Source: an uncultured Alphaproteobacteria bacterium (GTDB taxonomy: Bacteria; Pseudomonadota; Alphaproteobacteria; Thalassobaculales; Thalassobaculaceae). Taken from it: DNA of 44,444 nucleotides. The DNA is taken from NCBI GenBank assembly GCA_902629125.1, contig CACOPQ010000018.1, positions 1-44,444 of the forward strand, given 5' to 3'. Made by a program: the position numbers and the translations under genes. The notes beneath the pieces are model-generated. The model was not told where the DNA came from, did not search any database, and worked only from the letters and a program-made list of their open reading frames with translations. Below, piece by piece: positions 16,723 to 25,817 of the stretch (position 1 is the first letter of the stretch; every line of letters begins with the position of its first letter).

Positions 16723-17727
16723 TTAGATCAAATTGCTTTTGAGGAGTTCTGTTAATGACCGCATATCGTCTGGTATTTGACTAGTAAAACAGCAAACTTC
16801 CTTCGTTTTTGGATGTTTGAAGGACAATTTCCCGGCATGTAATGCCTGACGTCCCATTAGCCTAATGTTAGTTCTGAGCTCGTCATTGACCCCTTCTCGC
16901 ATTTTCCCGCTTCCATATACAGGGTCGCCGATAATAGGAGAGCCAATATGACAAGCATGAACTCGTATCTGATGAGTCCGACCAGTTTCCAATCGACAGT
17001 TTACTAGCGTTGCAGCGGGTCTAAATCGTTCAAGCACCTCAAAATTTGTTATGGCTGTTTTCCCGCCATTATTTACCACGGCCATTTTTTTTCTATTCCT
17101 TCTACTTCTGCCAATTGGCGCGTCGACTTGAAATGCATCTTTTGCGGGACTTCCCCAAATTAGCGCCGTGTAAGTCCGTCGAATAAGTCGGCTAGCAAAT
17201 TGATGGACTAGACTCTGATGGGCTTCGTCAGTTTTAGCGACCACAATTAAGCCTGTAGTATCTTTATCCAAACGATGAACAATTCCTGGGCGTTTCACGC
17301 CACCTATACCCGATAGGCTATTTCCACAGTGTGCTAACAAGGCATTAACCAATGTACCTGTCAATGCGCCTGGTGCTGGATGCACCACCATATTAGCAGG
17401 CTTATCAATAACCAATAAGCTATCGTCTTCATGAATGATAGTTAGATCTATCTCTTCTGGGATTGGAGTTGGTTGCACCGCCTCTGGAATAACAACACTA
17501 TATTTTTGAAGATGTTTGACGATTGCGGAAGGGTCCCGTATGGTCTGACCGTTTTGCATCACGTGACCGTTTAGTATGAGTTGTTTTAGCCTCGTTCTTG
17601 ATAAAGCAGGGAGTTCGTTATTTGAGTCTATCTTTTTCGCAAGCCAACGATCAAGCCTAGGTGGCGTGATTTTTAGTAAATCTTCTTCGACAATAAGTTC
17701 TAATTTTTCGCTGTTGATAGTATCCAT
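16723..17727 (-). CDS. rluD: RluD-type 23S rRNA pseudouridine synthase
   Basis: RluA/RluD-family enzyme that isomerises uridines in helix 69 of 23S rRNA. At 334 residues it has the RluD architecture: an N-terminal S4 RNA-binding domain (~22-85; RLDRWLAKK, SRTRLKQLILNGHV) and the catalytic domain with the nucleophile D154 in GIVHRLDKDTTGL. VGRTHQIRVH-like residues appear as ETGRTHQIRVH. It lies upstream of rpoH on the same strand, a frequent alphaproteobacterial pairing. Its ATG overlaps the ATG of the divergent membrane gene by two bases. RluA and RluC share the domain; the S4 domain and the context favour RluD. Confidence 0.92.
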   Translation of the reverse strand: MDTINSEKLELIVEEDLLKITPPRLDRWLAKKIDSNNELPALSRTRLKQLILNGHVMQNGQTIRDPSAIVKHLQKYSVVIPEAVQPTPIPEEIDLTIIHEDDSLLVIDKPANMVVHPAPGALTGTLVNALLAHCGNSLSGIGGVKRPGIVHRLDKDTTGLIVVAKTDEAHQSLVHQFASRLIRRTYTALIWGSPAKDAFQVDAPIGRSRRNRKKMAVVNNGGKTAITNFEVLERFRPAATLVNCRLETGRTHQIRVHACHIGSPIIGDPVYGSGKMREGVNDELRTNIRLMGRQALHAGKLSFKHPKTKEVCCFTSQIPDDMRSLTELLKSNLI

Positions 17728-18076
17728 GGATGATAAAATAAACCAAAATCATGAAGAGCTAAATAGGGATGGCTCTAAATCACTCCAATTTCTAAAAATA
17801 CTCGTTGTGGTTATGGGGGTAATGATCGTTGCCGGGTTAATAATCGTTATAGTCACCATATTTCAACGAATTACCTCAAAGACAATTTTTTCCTCTAAGG
17901 CTCCATATTCTATGGTGGAAGAGATGCCGAAAAGCTTTAAGCTAAAGGATGTTATGATAGAAGGTGGTAAAATAGGGGTGCAGTTTGAGGATGATAAAGG
18001 CGAAAGTTTCATAATTCTTTATAATGTGGATGACGGTAAGGAAATTGGGCGTCTCACATTTAGCTTTTCTAAATGA
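17726..18076 (+). CDS. Small single-pass membrane protein (DUF6476-like)
   Basis: A 116-residue protein with a polar N-terminus, one strong membrane helix (residues ~23-47: FLKILVVVMGVMIVAGLIIVI) and a ~65-residue extracytoplasmic part with beta-strand-like repeats (KLKDVMIEGGKIGVQFEDDK, FIILYNVDDGKEIGRLTF). Size, layout and position beside rluD-rpoH match the DUF6476 proteins of alphaproteobacteria; I call this by pattern, not by search. Function unknown. The ATG at 17726-17728 overlaps the rluD start on the other strand, so its promoter and ribosome site must lie inside rluD. A longer frame upstream runs antisense to rluD and is not believed. The threonine aldolase gene overlaps its stop by four bases (ATGA). 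Confidence 0.72.
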   Translation: MDDKINQNHEELNRDGSKSLQFLKILVVVMGVMIVAGLIIVIVTIFQRITSKTIFSSKAPYSMVEEMPKSFKLKDVMIEGGKIGVQFEDDKGESFIILYNVDDGKEIGRLTFSFSK

Positions 18077-19155
18077 TTGGTCAGCTTAATTTGGAAGAAA
18101 ATATTATAAACTTTGCTAGCGACAACACATCTGGGGTCGACCCGGAAATCTTTTCAGTTGTGGAACAAGCTGCTAAGTCGTCATCGATGCCATATGGAGA
18201 TGATGTTTTTACATCGAAATTACAAACCAGGGCGAACGAGATCTTTGAAAAACAAGTTTCGATATTCCCAGTTGCAACAGGATCTGCTGCGAATGCTCTG
18301 GCACTTTCAGTAGTTTGTCCGCCATATGGATCAGTATACTGTCATAGAGAATCGCATTTAGAGGAAGACGAGTGTGCCGCACCCGAGTTCTATATAGGCG
18401 GCGGTAAATTATCTCTATTATCCGGAGAGAAGGCAAAATTTTCGGCGGAAAGTTTAAAAGCAAAGCTGGAAGTTAAGTCACCGGCCCCTCCTGTTCATCA
18501 TTCGCCTGCGGCTGCAGTGAGCATCACCCAAGCTACGGAGTTAGGATCAGTTTACTCCGTAGACGACATCGCTGCTATTTCTGATGTAGCAAGACATTAT
18601 AAATTATCGTTACACATGGATGGGGCCAGGATAGCGAACGCGATCGTTTCGTTGGGTGTAACGCCAGCGGAGGTCACGTGGAAGTCCGGCATCGACGTTT
18701 TATCGTTAGGAGCGACCAAGAACGGTGTCTTCGCTGCCGAGGCAGTTATTTTTTTCGACCCAGAAAAAGCTGCTGATTTTGAATCTAGAAGAAAAAGAGG
18801 TGGTCATCTTTTGTCAAAACATAGATTTTTATCTTCGCAACTTCTGCCCTACCTAGAAGAAAACAAGTGGTTGAAACTAGCTGAAAACGCTAATTTAAGA
18901 GCTAAGCAGCTGGGAAAAGGGCTTCAAAAATTGTCAAATTTTAGCATTTTACACGAAGTAGAGACGAATATGGTTTTCGTTAAAATGCCGGCATCACTTG
19001 TAGAGGGCTTCGAGAAGAAGAATTGTTTATTTTATACATGGGGACAAGACGGAGGCTATGTTTTTGGGCGCTTTGTCACCAGTTTTAATACAACGGAAAA
19101 GGAAGTTGATAGATTCCTCGGAATTGCGTCGCAGTTGGCGAACCAAAAATTTTAA
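18073..19155 (+). CDS. ltaE: Low-specificity L-threonine aldolase (PLP-dependent)
   Basis: Cleaves L-threonine/allo-threonine to glycine and acetaldehyde and belongs to the beta-eliminating-lyase fold. The 360 residues fit the family. The N-terminal NFASDNTSGVDPEI, VATGSAANALAL and HMDGARIANA blocks are typical, and the PLP lysine is K216 in SLGATKNGV. The HLEEDECAAPEF segment aligns with the family's His-Glu-x-x-Gly-Ala stretch. It overlaps the upstream membrane gene by ATGA, so it is probably translationally coupled. It may also act on related beta-hydroxy amino acids, and it would connect to the serine/glycine genes nearby in function. Confidence 0.88.
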   Translation: MIGQLNLEENIINFASDNTSGVDPEIFSVVEQAAKSSSMPYGDDVFTSKLQTRANEIFEKQVSIFPVATGSAANALALSVVCPPYGSVYCHRESHLEEDECAAPEFYIGGGKLSLLSGEKAKFSAESLKAKLEVKSPAPPVHHSPAAAVSITQATELGSVYSVDDIAAISDVARHYKLSLHMDGARIANAIVSLGVTPAEVTWKSGIDVLSLGATKNGVFAAEAVIFFDPEKAADFESRRKRGGHLLSKHRFLSSQLLPYLEENKWLKLAENANLRAKQLGKGLQKLSNFSILHEVETNMVFVKMPASLVEGFEKKNCLFYTWGQDGGYVFGRFVTSFNTTEKEVDRFLGIASQLANQKF

Positions 19156-19256
19156 AAAGACACAGGAGCTTATTCGATTTTCGTAGTATCTTTATTTATT
19201 CACTGGCGACGTTTTCAAACCTTTTTCTAAATCACTTAAAACTTTGGCACTGGAAA

Positions 19257-20486
19257 ATGACTCTTAATTTACCGAATGAAATGTTTCATGCAGAAGCTGA
19301 TGTTCCCCTTGATGGTATTAGAGTTCTAGATTTATCGCGGCTAGTCTCAGGTAATATGGTTACCCATTTATTAGCTGATTTTGGAGCTGATGTGATAAAA
19401 ATAGAAAGGCCCGGGGTCGGTGATGATCTCCGCAACTGGAAGACGGATGGTGTTAGCACACATTGGAAAGTTTATTGTCGTAACAAAAAAAGTATAACCC
19501 TAGATCTTAGAAAACCACTTGGTAAAGAACTGCTTTTGAAATTAGTCAAGACGTCCGACGTTTTAGTTGAAAACTTTAAACCGGGCACTTTGGAGAAGTG
19601 GGGGATTGGACCTGAGGCATTATTGGAACACAATTCGAAATTAGTAATTGTCAGAATTTCGGGCTGGGGACAAACGGGACCTTGGAGTCATAAACCTGGT
19701 TTTGGAAGTCTCGTTGAAGCAATGTCGGGATTTGCTTCGATGAATGGTTTTGACGATCGACCCCCCGTGCTTCCACCTCTTGCGTTGGCTGACATGATAG
19801 CAGGACTTTATGGGGCATTTTCGGTAATGGTTGCGGTGAGGGAAATCGAACAAAAAAAAGGTGCAGGTCAAATCATTGATCTTTCACTATTTGAGCCTAT
19901 TCTATCAGTGTTGGGGCCAATTGCAGCAATCCATTCTCTTTCAGGGGCAATACCAAAAAGGACGGGGAGCTTATCAGAAACAACTTCACCGAGGAACGTG
20001 TATGAGTGTAAAGACGGAAAGTTCGTAGCACTGTCTGCCTCCATGCAGGCGATGTCGGAACGATTATTGAGAACAATTGGTAAACCTGAGTTGATAGAAG
20101 ATCCCAGGTTTAAAACAAACACAGACAGGGTAAAAAATAATCATTTGCTGGATCCAATTGTTGCAAGTTTTATGAAATCTCACACGCAAAAGGAATGTTT
20201 GGAAATTTTTGAAAAAGCTGATGTAACTGTAGGAGCTGTGGCTGATATAGAACAATTGTCGTCTCACCCATATATCATCGAGAGGGGTTCACTTGTAAAC
20301 TTGCCTGACAGAGATGTTAAGTCAGGCGTACTTCCAGCTCATGCAGGTATACCGAGATTGTCAGAGACGCCGGCAAAAATGAGAAGTGAGGCACCAAGTA
20401 TTGGTGAAAATAATGAAGAAATATTTCTTGAAATTGGGCTTTCAAAATCTGATTTGAAAACCCTTGAAGAGCAAGGAGTGATTTGA
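19257..20486 (+). CDS. CaiB/BaiF (class III) CoA-transferase
   Basis: Family III CoA-transferases move CoA between carboxylic acids through a covalent aspartyl intermediate. The 409-residue length is normal. LDGIRVLDLSRLVSGNMVTH, FGADVIKIERPGVGDDLR and NKKSITLDLRKPLGKELL are the usual N-terminal blocks; the catalytic Asp is D179 in LALADMIAGLYGAF. It runs into the next gene with a one-base TGATG overlap, so the two proteins are made together. The partner is a CitE-like lyase, which suggests that this enzyme activates a hydroxy- or unsaturated dicarboxylic acid to its CoA ester for cleavage. The exact acid cannot be read from sequence. Confidence 0.9.
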   Translation: MTLNLPNEMFHAEADVPLDGIRVLDLSRLVSGNMVTHLLADFGADVIKIERPGVGDDLRNWKTDGVSTHWKVYCRNKKSITLDLRKPLGKELLLKLVKTSDVLVENFKPGTLEKWGIGPEALLEHNSKLVIVRISGWGQTGPWSHKPGFGSLVEAMSGFASMNGFDDRPPVLPPLALADMIAGLYGAFSVMVAVREIEQKKGAGQIIDLSLFEPILSVLGPIAAIHSLSGAIPKRTGSLSETTSPRNVYECKDGKFVALSASMQAMSERLLRTIGKPELIEDPRFKTNTDRVKNNHLLDPIVASFMKSHTQKECLEIFEKADVTVGAVADIEQLSSHPYIIERGSLVNLPDRDVKSGVLPAHAGIPRLSETPAKMRSEAPSIGENNEEIFLEIGLSKSDLKTLEEQGVI

Positions 20487-21382
20487 TGCAAGATAAGGAC
20501 AGACCTCTTTGGCGGTCAATGCTTTACGTGCCGGCAACTAGTGAGAAATTTATTGAAAAGGCTCATGAACGGGGTGCCGATGCGATTAAAATAGATCTCG
20601 AAGACGCCGTTGCACCCAAAGAAAAGGATACAGCGAGAAAATTAGTAAAAGATGCCGCGCAACTAGTTGCTAGGGGGTCGGCAGATGTTTTAGTACGAAT
20701 TAATAGGCCATTACGCATGGCTGTGGCCGATATTGAAGCATCGATTTGGCCCGAAGTTTGTGGGTTGGTCTTGCCAAAGGTTGATTCTGCAGATCAAATT
20801 AATTTTCTATGCGAAATTATTACTGAGCTGGAGGAGGAGAGAGGCCTTGATATTGGTCATACGAAACTCATGGTGCTAATAGAGACACCTCGTGGATATT
20901 CCAACGTAAGGTCTATAGCTAGTTCATCAAAAAGATTATCTGCAATCGCACTGGGACAGGAGGATTTTTCCGCTGAAATGGGCATGCTTGAGCCTGAGGG
21001 TATGTCGCTCTTGAGCTATTACCAAACGGTCCAAGTGGCTGCAAGGGAAGCGGGAATACTTCCCATTGGTTATCCAGGTTCCATAGCAGAATTCACTGAC
21101 TTAGACCTTTTTAGATCCAATGCAATGGCTGCACGCAGTTTAGGATTCGATGGTGGCGCTTGCATACACCCTAGGCAAGTTCCAATCCTAAATGAGGCAT
21201 TCACTCCAACGGAGAGTGAAGTCTATCGTGCGGAGGCCATGGTCAAAGTCTACGACGAGGCTATGGCCGCAGGGGATGGTGCGGTTGCTTTCGAGGGTAA
21301 AATGATCGATGTGCCTGTGGTCGCTCGTGCTCAAAGAGTCTTAGATATTCGCGATAAAATACGAGCAAAAAAGAACGTATGA
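20486..21382 (+). CDS. HpcH/CitE-family CoA-ester lyase
   Basis: A 298-residue TIM-barrel lyase of the citrate lyase beta/malyl-CoA lyase group. Family blocks: RSMLYVPATSEKFIEKA, DAIKIDLEDAVAP, LIETPRGYSNV (metal Glu) and IALGQEDFSAEMG (metal Asp), then GGACIHPRQVPILN. These Mg-dependent enzymes split CoA esters such as malyl-CoA, citramalyl-CoA or citryl-CoA. Start at ATG 20486 is set by GGAG eight bases upstream and by the TGATG overlap with the CoA-transferase. No citrate lyase alpha or gamma subunit is present, so true citrate lyase is unlikely; (R)- or (S)-citramalyl-CoA or a related C5 acid is a reasonable guess. Confidence 0.88.
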   Translation: MQDKDRPLWRSMLYVPATSEKFIEKAHERGADAIKIDLEDAVAPKEKDTARKLVKDAAQLVARGSADVLVRINRPLRMAVADIEASIWPEVCGLVLPKVDSADQINFLCEIITELEEERGLDIGHTKLMVLIETPRGYSNVRSIASSSKRLSAIALGQEDFSAEMGMLEPEGMSLLSYYQTVQVAAREAGILPIGYPGSIAEFTDLDLFRSNAMAARSLGFDGGACIHPRQVPILNEAFTPTESEVYRAEAMVKVYDEAMAAGDGAVAFEGKMIDVPVVARAQRVLDIRDKIRAKKNV

Positions 21383-21441
21383 GTTTAAAAAATTGCTGCA
21401 GAATTTAAAAGAAATAGCTTGGTAAACCCAGGAGACAAGTA

Positions 21442-23124
21442 ATGCCTTCTTATCAGTATATCTATGTCATGAATGGTCTTTCAAAAACCTTTACTGGTGG
21501 TAGAGAGATTTTAAAGAATATTAACCTTTCCTTTTTTCCGGGAGCAAAAATAGGTGTCTTGGGGACCAATGGAGCAGGTAAGTCCACATTACTCAAAATC
21601 ATGGCAGGCATGGACACCCAATTTGTGGGGGAGGCTTGGGCTGCCGAAGGAGTAAAAGTGGGATATTTACCACAGGAACCAGAGCTTGAAGTCGGTAAAA
21701 CTGTCCATGAGTTGGTCATGGAAGGCATGTCAGAAACGAAGAAAATTTTGGATAGATTCAACGAAGTTAGTGCCAAGTTTGCTGAAGAAATGACCGATGA
21801 GGAGATGAATACGCTTCTGGCAGAGCAAGCAGAGCTGCAAGAAAAAATTGATGCTGCCAATGCTTGGGATCTGGATAGGCATGTGGAAATAGCTATGGAT
21901 GCTTTGCGTTTACCTCCAAGTGATGCGGATGTAGGTCCTTTATCAGGAGGAGAAAAACGTCGTGTCGCCTTATGCCGATTATTGCTATCTGCCCCAGACC
22001 TTTTATTACTTGATGAGCCAACAAATCACCTTGACGCCGAATCTGTAGCCTGGCTGCAACGATTTCTTTATGATTTTCCGGGGACTGTTGTTACGGTAAC
22101 GCACGATAGGTATTTTTTAGATGAAGTTGCCGGATGGATATTGGAGCTCGACAGGGGGCAAGGTATTCCATTTGAGGGAAATTATTCAAGTTGGTTAGAA
22201 CAAAAACAGAAGCGTCTTCAGCAGGAGGGTAAGCAGGACGCAGCCAGGCAGAGGTCGTTGGCTAATGAATTAGAGTGGGTAAGAGCCTCACCAAGGGGAC
22301 GCCAGGCCAAGAGCAAGGCTCGCTTGACTGCTTATGAAGATCTTCTAAACCAAAACCAAGAAAACGTAATAGATAACGCTAAAATAGTCATTCCACCAGG
22401 ACCTCGTCTTGGAGATTTGGTCATCGAATCACTTAATCTTGTAAAAGGGTTTTCAGATAAGCTTCTCGTAGATGATTTGTCTTTCAAATTACCACCTGGT
22501 GGCATCGTGGGTATTATAGGGCCCAATGGTGCAGGAAAAACAACACTGTTTCGCATGATAACCGGACAAGATAGCCCCGACTCCGGTTCTATCAATATCG
22601 GTGAAACGGTAAAGCTAGGGTATGTAGATCAATCAAGAGATGACTTGAAATCGAATTCAACCGTTTGGGAAGAAATTTCGGATGGGCTCGATGAAATCGA
22701 ACTTGGTAAGCGGAAAATGCAGAGCCGGGCATATTGCGGAATGTTCAATTTTAAAGGAGCGGATCAGCAAAAAAAAGTCGGGCAGTTGTCTGGTGGTGAG
22801 AGAAATCGTGTTCACCTTGCAAAAATGCTTAAGTCAGGGGCAAATCTTATATTATTAGACGAACCGACAAATGATTTGGATGTAGATACATTAAGAGCTT
22901 TGGAAGAAGCGTTGCTTGAATTTGCTGGATGTGCTGTTGTCATCAGCCATGACCGTTGGTTTCTCGACAAAATTGCTACCCATATCTTAGCATTTGAGGG
23001 CGATAGTAATATTGAATGGTTCGAGGGTAACTATCAAGCTTACGAAGAGGACAGACGTAGACGACTTGGTGCCGACGCAGAACAGCCGCATCGTATTAAA
23101 TATAAGCCAATTATTCGAGCTTAA
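21442..23124 (+). CDS. ettA: EttA, ABC-F translational throttle ATPase
   Basis: EttA binds the ribosomal E site and, depending on energy state, gates the first peptide bond. The 560 residues hold two ABC domains without membrane parts. First Walker [10 protein letters not shown] (41-49); an arm insertion (~95-153) containing [12 protein letters not shown]; first signature LSGGEKRR; second Walker [10 protein letters not shown]; second signature LSGGERNR and Walker B LLDEPTND. The inter-domain linker has [19 protein letters not shown], characteristic of EttA. AGGAGA lies before the ATG. It converges on mlaC with a 7-nt gap. Confidence 0.94.
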   Translation: MPSYQYIYVMNGLSKTFTGGREILKNINLSFFPGAKIGVLGTNGAGKSTLLKIMAGMDTQFVGEAWAAEGVKVGYLPQEPELEVGKTVHELVMEGMSETKKILDRFNEVSAKFAEEMTDEEMNTLLAEQAELQEKIDAANAWDLDRHVEIAMDALRLPPSDADVGPLSGGEKRRVALCRLLLSAPDLLLLDEPTNHLDAESVAWLQRFLYDFPGTVVTVTHDRYFLDEVAGWILELDRGQGIPFEGNYSSWLEQKQKRLQQEGKQDAARQRSLANELEWVRASPRGRQAKSKARLTAYEDLLNQNQENVIDNAKIVIPPGPRLGDLVIESLNLVKGFSDKLLVDDLSFKLPPGGIVGIIGPNGAGKTTLFRMITGQDSPDSGSINIGETVKLGYVDQSRDDLKSNSTVWEEISDGLDEIELGKRKMQSRAYCGMFNFKGADQQKKVGQLSGGERNRVHLAKMLKSGANLILLDEPTNDLDVDTLRALEEALLEFAGCAVVISHDRWFLDKIATHILAFEGDSNIEWFEGNYQAYEEDRRRRLGADAEQPHRIKYKPIIRA

Positions 23125-23131
23125 TTAAATA

Positions 23132-23752
23132 TTAGGGGGCGCTGCGGAGTTTTTTTAATTGAACTTTCATTGCCGCAAGAAGTAAGTCAAAACTTCCGTT
23201 ATTGCGCTTTATCACTGCTGAATATTCGTTTCTTTGAGTAATGGCCATACTAATTCCAGCTATTACTACGTCCACTATTTTGAAACTACTTCCTTTTGGA
23301 ATCAATCTCCAAACAATGTTAACATTGCCTTTTGGGTTCTTTGGATCAACAAGCTGTGATTCTACGAAAATAAATTTCCGTTTGCCGAGTTTATGACCCA
23401 AAACGATAATTCTTTGCTGTGAATATTCTATAAAACGCTTTGAATATGTTAGCTCGACTAAATTTTTAAAAAGGTCTAAATACTCTTTTTGTTGATTAGG
23501 GCTTGCAGTTTTCCAGGGACGCCCCACGACAAATTTTGCTATCCAGTTTAAATCAAACCCTCTTTCTACTAACCGCATGAATTTTGTTCGGCGAGTCGTA
23601 CTATCAAGTGATCTATTTTGATTTAATTGAGCAACTTGGTTGCTCAAGGAGCCAATGAAGGCCTCGGCAAGCCCACCTAATTCGCGCTTTTCTGCATTAG
23701 CCGTGCTTGTAACTATTAGTAACGCTAGGACCGCACCGATAAACTTTTTCAT
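23132..23752 (-). CDS. mlaC: MlaC-like periplasmic phospholipid-binding protein
   Basis: MlaC shuttles phospholipids across the periplasm between the outer-membrane MlaA complex and the inner-membrane MlaFEDB transporter, keeping the outer membrane asymmetric. The 206 residues start with a signal peptide (MKKFIGAVLALLIVTSTANA|EK). The mature part carries RGFDLNWIAKFVVGRPWKTA, QQKEYLDLFKNLVELTYSKRF and KIVDVVIAGISMAITQRNEY, which are the standard Tol_Tol_Ttg2/MlaC blocks. It is preceded by mlaA 57 nt upstream on the same strand. MlaE, MlaF and MlaD are not in the window. Confidence 0.92.
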   Translation of the reverse strand: MKKFIGAVLALLIVTSTANAEKRELGGLAEAFIGSLSNQVAQLNQNRSLDSTTRRTKFMRLVERGFDLNWIAKFVVGRPWKTASPNQQKEYLDLFKNLVELTYSKRFIEYSQQRIIVLGHKLGKRKFIFVESQLVDPKNPKGNVNIVWRLIPKGSSFKIVDVVIAGISMAITQRNEYSAVIKRNNGSFDLLLAAMKVQLKKLRSAP

Positions 23753-23809
23753 AATTTTTCACTCATTAATTATCTAGATAGGTTAGAAATAATTACCCGA
23801 TAACCATTT

Positions 23810-24568
23810 TTAATCTAGAAGTTTCAGGAATTGATCGTCAAAAGCATCTATCGTTTCTGTCTTTTCGGGACTGTTTTCGATCATTCCGTTGTTTATAGAT
23901 GCGTTACGCCGTTGATTGTAAATCGTTTTAACCCTTGTATAGTAGTCGATAGAATTTCCCCTTAGCTCGTCAATTTGTTTTGAATATTTTGCCCTAAAAG
24001 TAAGGGCTTCAAGTGCCCCTCGTGTGCCACTAAATACAGTTCTACTACTTTCGGTGCCTAGGTAGTTTAACGGGTTGAGGAAAACGTCTACAGCTCGGCC
24101 AACACTATCTCTTAAGTTTGTGGGTCCAAGAAGTGGTAACACCAGGTACGGTCCTGACTGAAAACCAAATGAACCCAAGGTCTGACCAAAATCCTCACTC
24201 TGAAAAGCTAATCCATACGTAGCCTTTAAGTCTACGTGTCCCAGATAGAACGACTGCATTAGAAAGTATTTTAATGTTGTTTCTGCTTGGTTGAAATTTC
24301 CTTGTAAAAGGTTATTAACAAGAGCGTTCGGCGTATCCAGCCATTGTAAAAAGTTGTCGATATCATTTTGCAGTAATTTTGGGGTGATTCTTCGATAGAC
24401 CAGGGATACTGGCCGAAGAAGAGCTTGGTCCACAGCATCGTTAGCACTAAAGACTTTGCGATTTATCAGTTCAAGAGGATCCGAATTAAACTGTAAACTT
24501 GTCGTATTGCACGAGGTCAGAGAAATACTGATTAATAAAAGAAAAACGCAGATAATTTTTTTATACAT
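23810..24568 (-). CDS. mlaA: MlaA/VacJ outer-membrane lipoprotein
   Basis: MlaA forms a ring in the outer membrane that removes misplaced phospholipids from the outer leaflet and passes them to MlaC. The 252-residue precursor has a lipoprotein signal (MYKKIICVFLLLISISLTSC) with the lipobox Cys at 20. The MlaA core follows: DPLELINRKVFSANDAVD, RITPKLLQNDIDNFL, DFGQTLGSFGFQSGPYLVLP and LLGPTNLRDSVGRAVD. The C-terminal ~40 residues are polar and less conserved. It is first in an mlaA-mlaC unit. Some alphaproteobacteria place mlaA with mlaC away from mlaFED, as here. Confidence 0.92.
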   Translation of the reverse strand: MYKKIICVFLLLISISLTSCNTTSLQFNSDPLELINRKVFSANDAVDQALLRPVSLVYRRITPKLLQNDIDNFLQWLDTPNALVNNLLQGNFNQAETTLKYFLMQSFYLGHVDLKATYGLAFQSEDFGQTLGSFGFQSGPYLVLPLLGPTNLRDSVGRAVDVFLNPLNYLGTESSRTVFSGTRGALEALTFRAKYSKQIDELRGNSIDYYTRVKTIYNQRRNASINNGMIENSPEKTETIDAFDDQFLKLLD

Positions 24569-24824
24569 TATCGACCATCTTAAATAATCTCAGCGTCATC
24601 ACAATATCGTGTGTTATTAGGTTCAAAGCTTTTCCGCGGTTTAAATCTCTTTAGGACAACCAAAGCCTGCCTTTATAATACTTAGCATTCATTAATCCGT
24701 ATCTTACGACATGCTAGTTACAGGTGCAGACTATTACAATAACGTTCATCTTATAGCAAAAAATTGACGTCTAAGAGAAATAAATAATGCTCATTTTCAG
24801 GGTTTACAGCTCGGACGTAAGCCA

Positions 24825-25760
24825 CTACTTCAAATAAACGTTACGGTATAGAGGTTTCGATATCATAGGAATAAAATATACCGGTATTTGAATCACCGCC
24901 AAGAATAACCAAAGATTTTCATAAAATGGTCCGCTAGCGACGGGTAACAATAGTGCTAGGTTTCGGCTCCCACTAGCAAGGGCTATTGTTCCTGACGTTG
25001 ATCTGTCAAATTTGCAAAACACCATGGCACAGACTAGTTGTGACAAAATGCAAACTAGAGTCGCAGCTAGAAAAAATGTTAACACTCTTGATGGATTGGT
25101 TGGCCAGACATGGTGGATGCCGCCCATTATTGTCACAGCAAAAAATGCCATTAAAATTACTATTAGACCACCCGCTGCAGGGTCGAGTCTTTTAGCAACA
25201 GGTTTCCCTAAAAACTTTCGAAGAACCTGTGCTCCAAATGTGCAAAGGCAAACAATTATAATCAATTTAGCCGATATAGATATTGGATCGATATTGATAT
25301 TGTTATCAATAAGTAGCGCAAACAATATTGGAAGGGTCAGCGTAAATGCCAGAGTTGATAGTAATAAAATTAAAAGGGCTGCCGTCCCATTTAAGCCGAT
25401 CAATAAAGCAAGACCCGGCATTGAAACTAGTGGCGGACAGCTTCCCCACGCCACAAGGATAGCTTTAAGTTCTATAGGGATATTTATCAGTTTTGTTGCA
25501 AGAAAAATCAGCAATGGAATTATAATTAATATGAAAAACGTTCCGCATAATAATAGTCGTATATTTGTAAAGGCGATCAATATCTCGGCTGGATCTAGCC
25601 GAAATATTGAAACAGTCAACATCAGGATGACGGTTGCTTCAGCAAAGGGTTTTGTAAGAATAGTAAGATCAGGAAATAATAACCCTATTATAACGCCGAG
25701 TGGCATTAACCATGTGCCGTAGTGTCCGATTCTGCCTAAGAGTTTTAAAAAGTGCGTCAA
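24825..25760 (-). CDS. BASS-like (bile acid:Na+ symporter superfamily) membrane transporter
   Basis: An integral membrane protein of 311 residues with about nine hydrophobic segments. GSCPPLVSMPGLALLIGLNG and the later ASGSRNLALLLPVASG resemble the two conserved core regions of BASS/ACR3-type carriers (the latter like the usual G-x-RN-x-ALA element). Probably a Na+-coupled carrier of an organic anion; the substrate is unknown. It starts at a TTG (25760) supported by GAAGG six bases upstream; no ATG fits the family N-terminus. It stands between mlaA and a GNAT gene on the same strand, with long gaps to mlaA (256 nt) and 57 nt to the GNAT gene. Confidence 0.65.
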   Translation of the reverse strand: MTHFLKLLGRIGHYGTWLMPLGVIIGLLFPDLTILTKPFAEATVILMLTVSIFRLDPAEILIAFTNIRLLLCGTFFILIIIPLLIFLATKLINIPIELKAILVAWGSCPPLVSMPGLALLIGLNGTAALLILLLSTLAFTLTLPILFALLIDNNINIDPISISAKLIIIVCLCTFGAQVLRKFLGKPVAKRLDPAAGGLIVILMAFFAVTIMGGIHHVWPTNPSRVLTFFLAATLVCILSQLVCAMVFCKFDRSTSGTIALASGSRNLALLLPVASGPFYENLWLFLAVIQIPVYFIPMISKPLYRNVYLK

Positions 25761-25817
25761 TTGGTACCTTCAAAAATATCGTCTAAATTCCTTGGACGTT
25801 TTGAATTAATGTTTCTT

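Noticed and set aside
17576-17725. N-terminal 50 codons ahead of the DUF6476-like gene
   Set aside because: They run antisense through the rluD start region and would put a polar stretch before a normal short N-terminus; the ATG at 17726 fits the membrane protein better.
25012-25722. A 236-codon open frame on the plus strand
   Set aside because: It is antisense to the BASS-like transporter for its full length. The transporter has proper membrane segments and a ribosome site; the antisense frame has no family resemblance and looks like a shadow.
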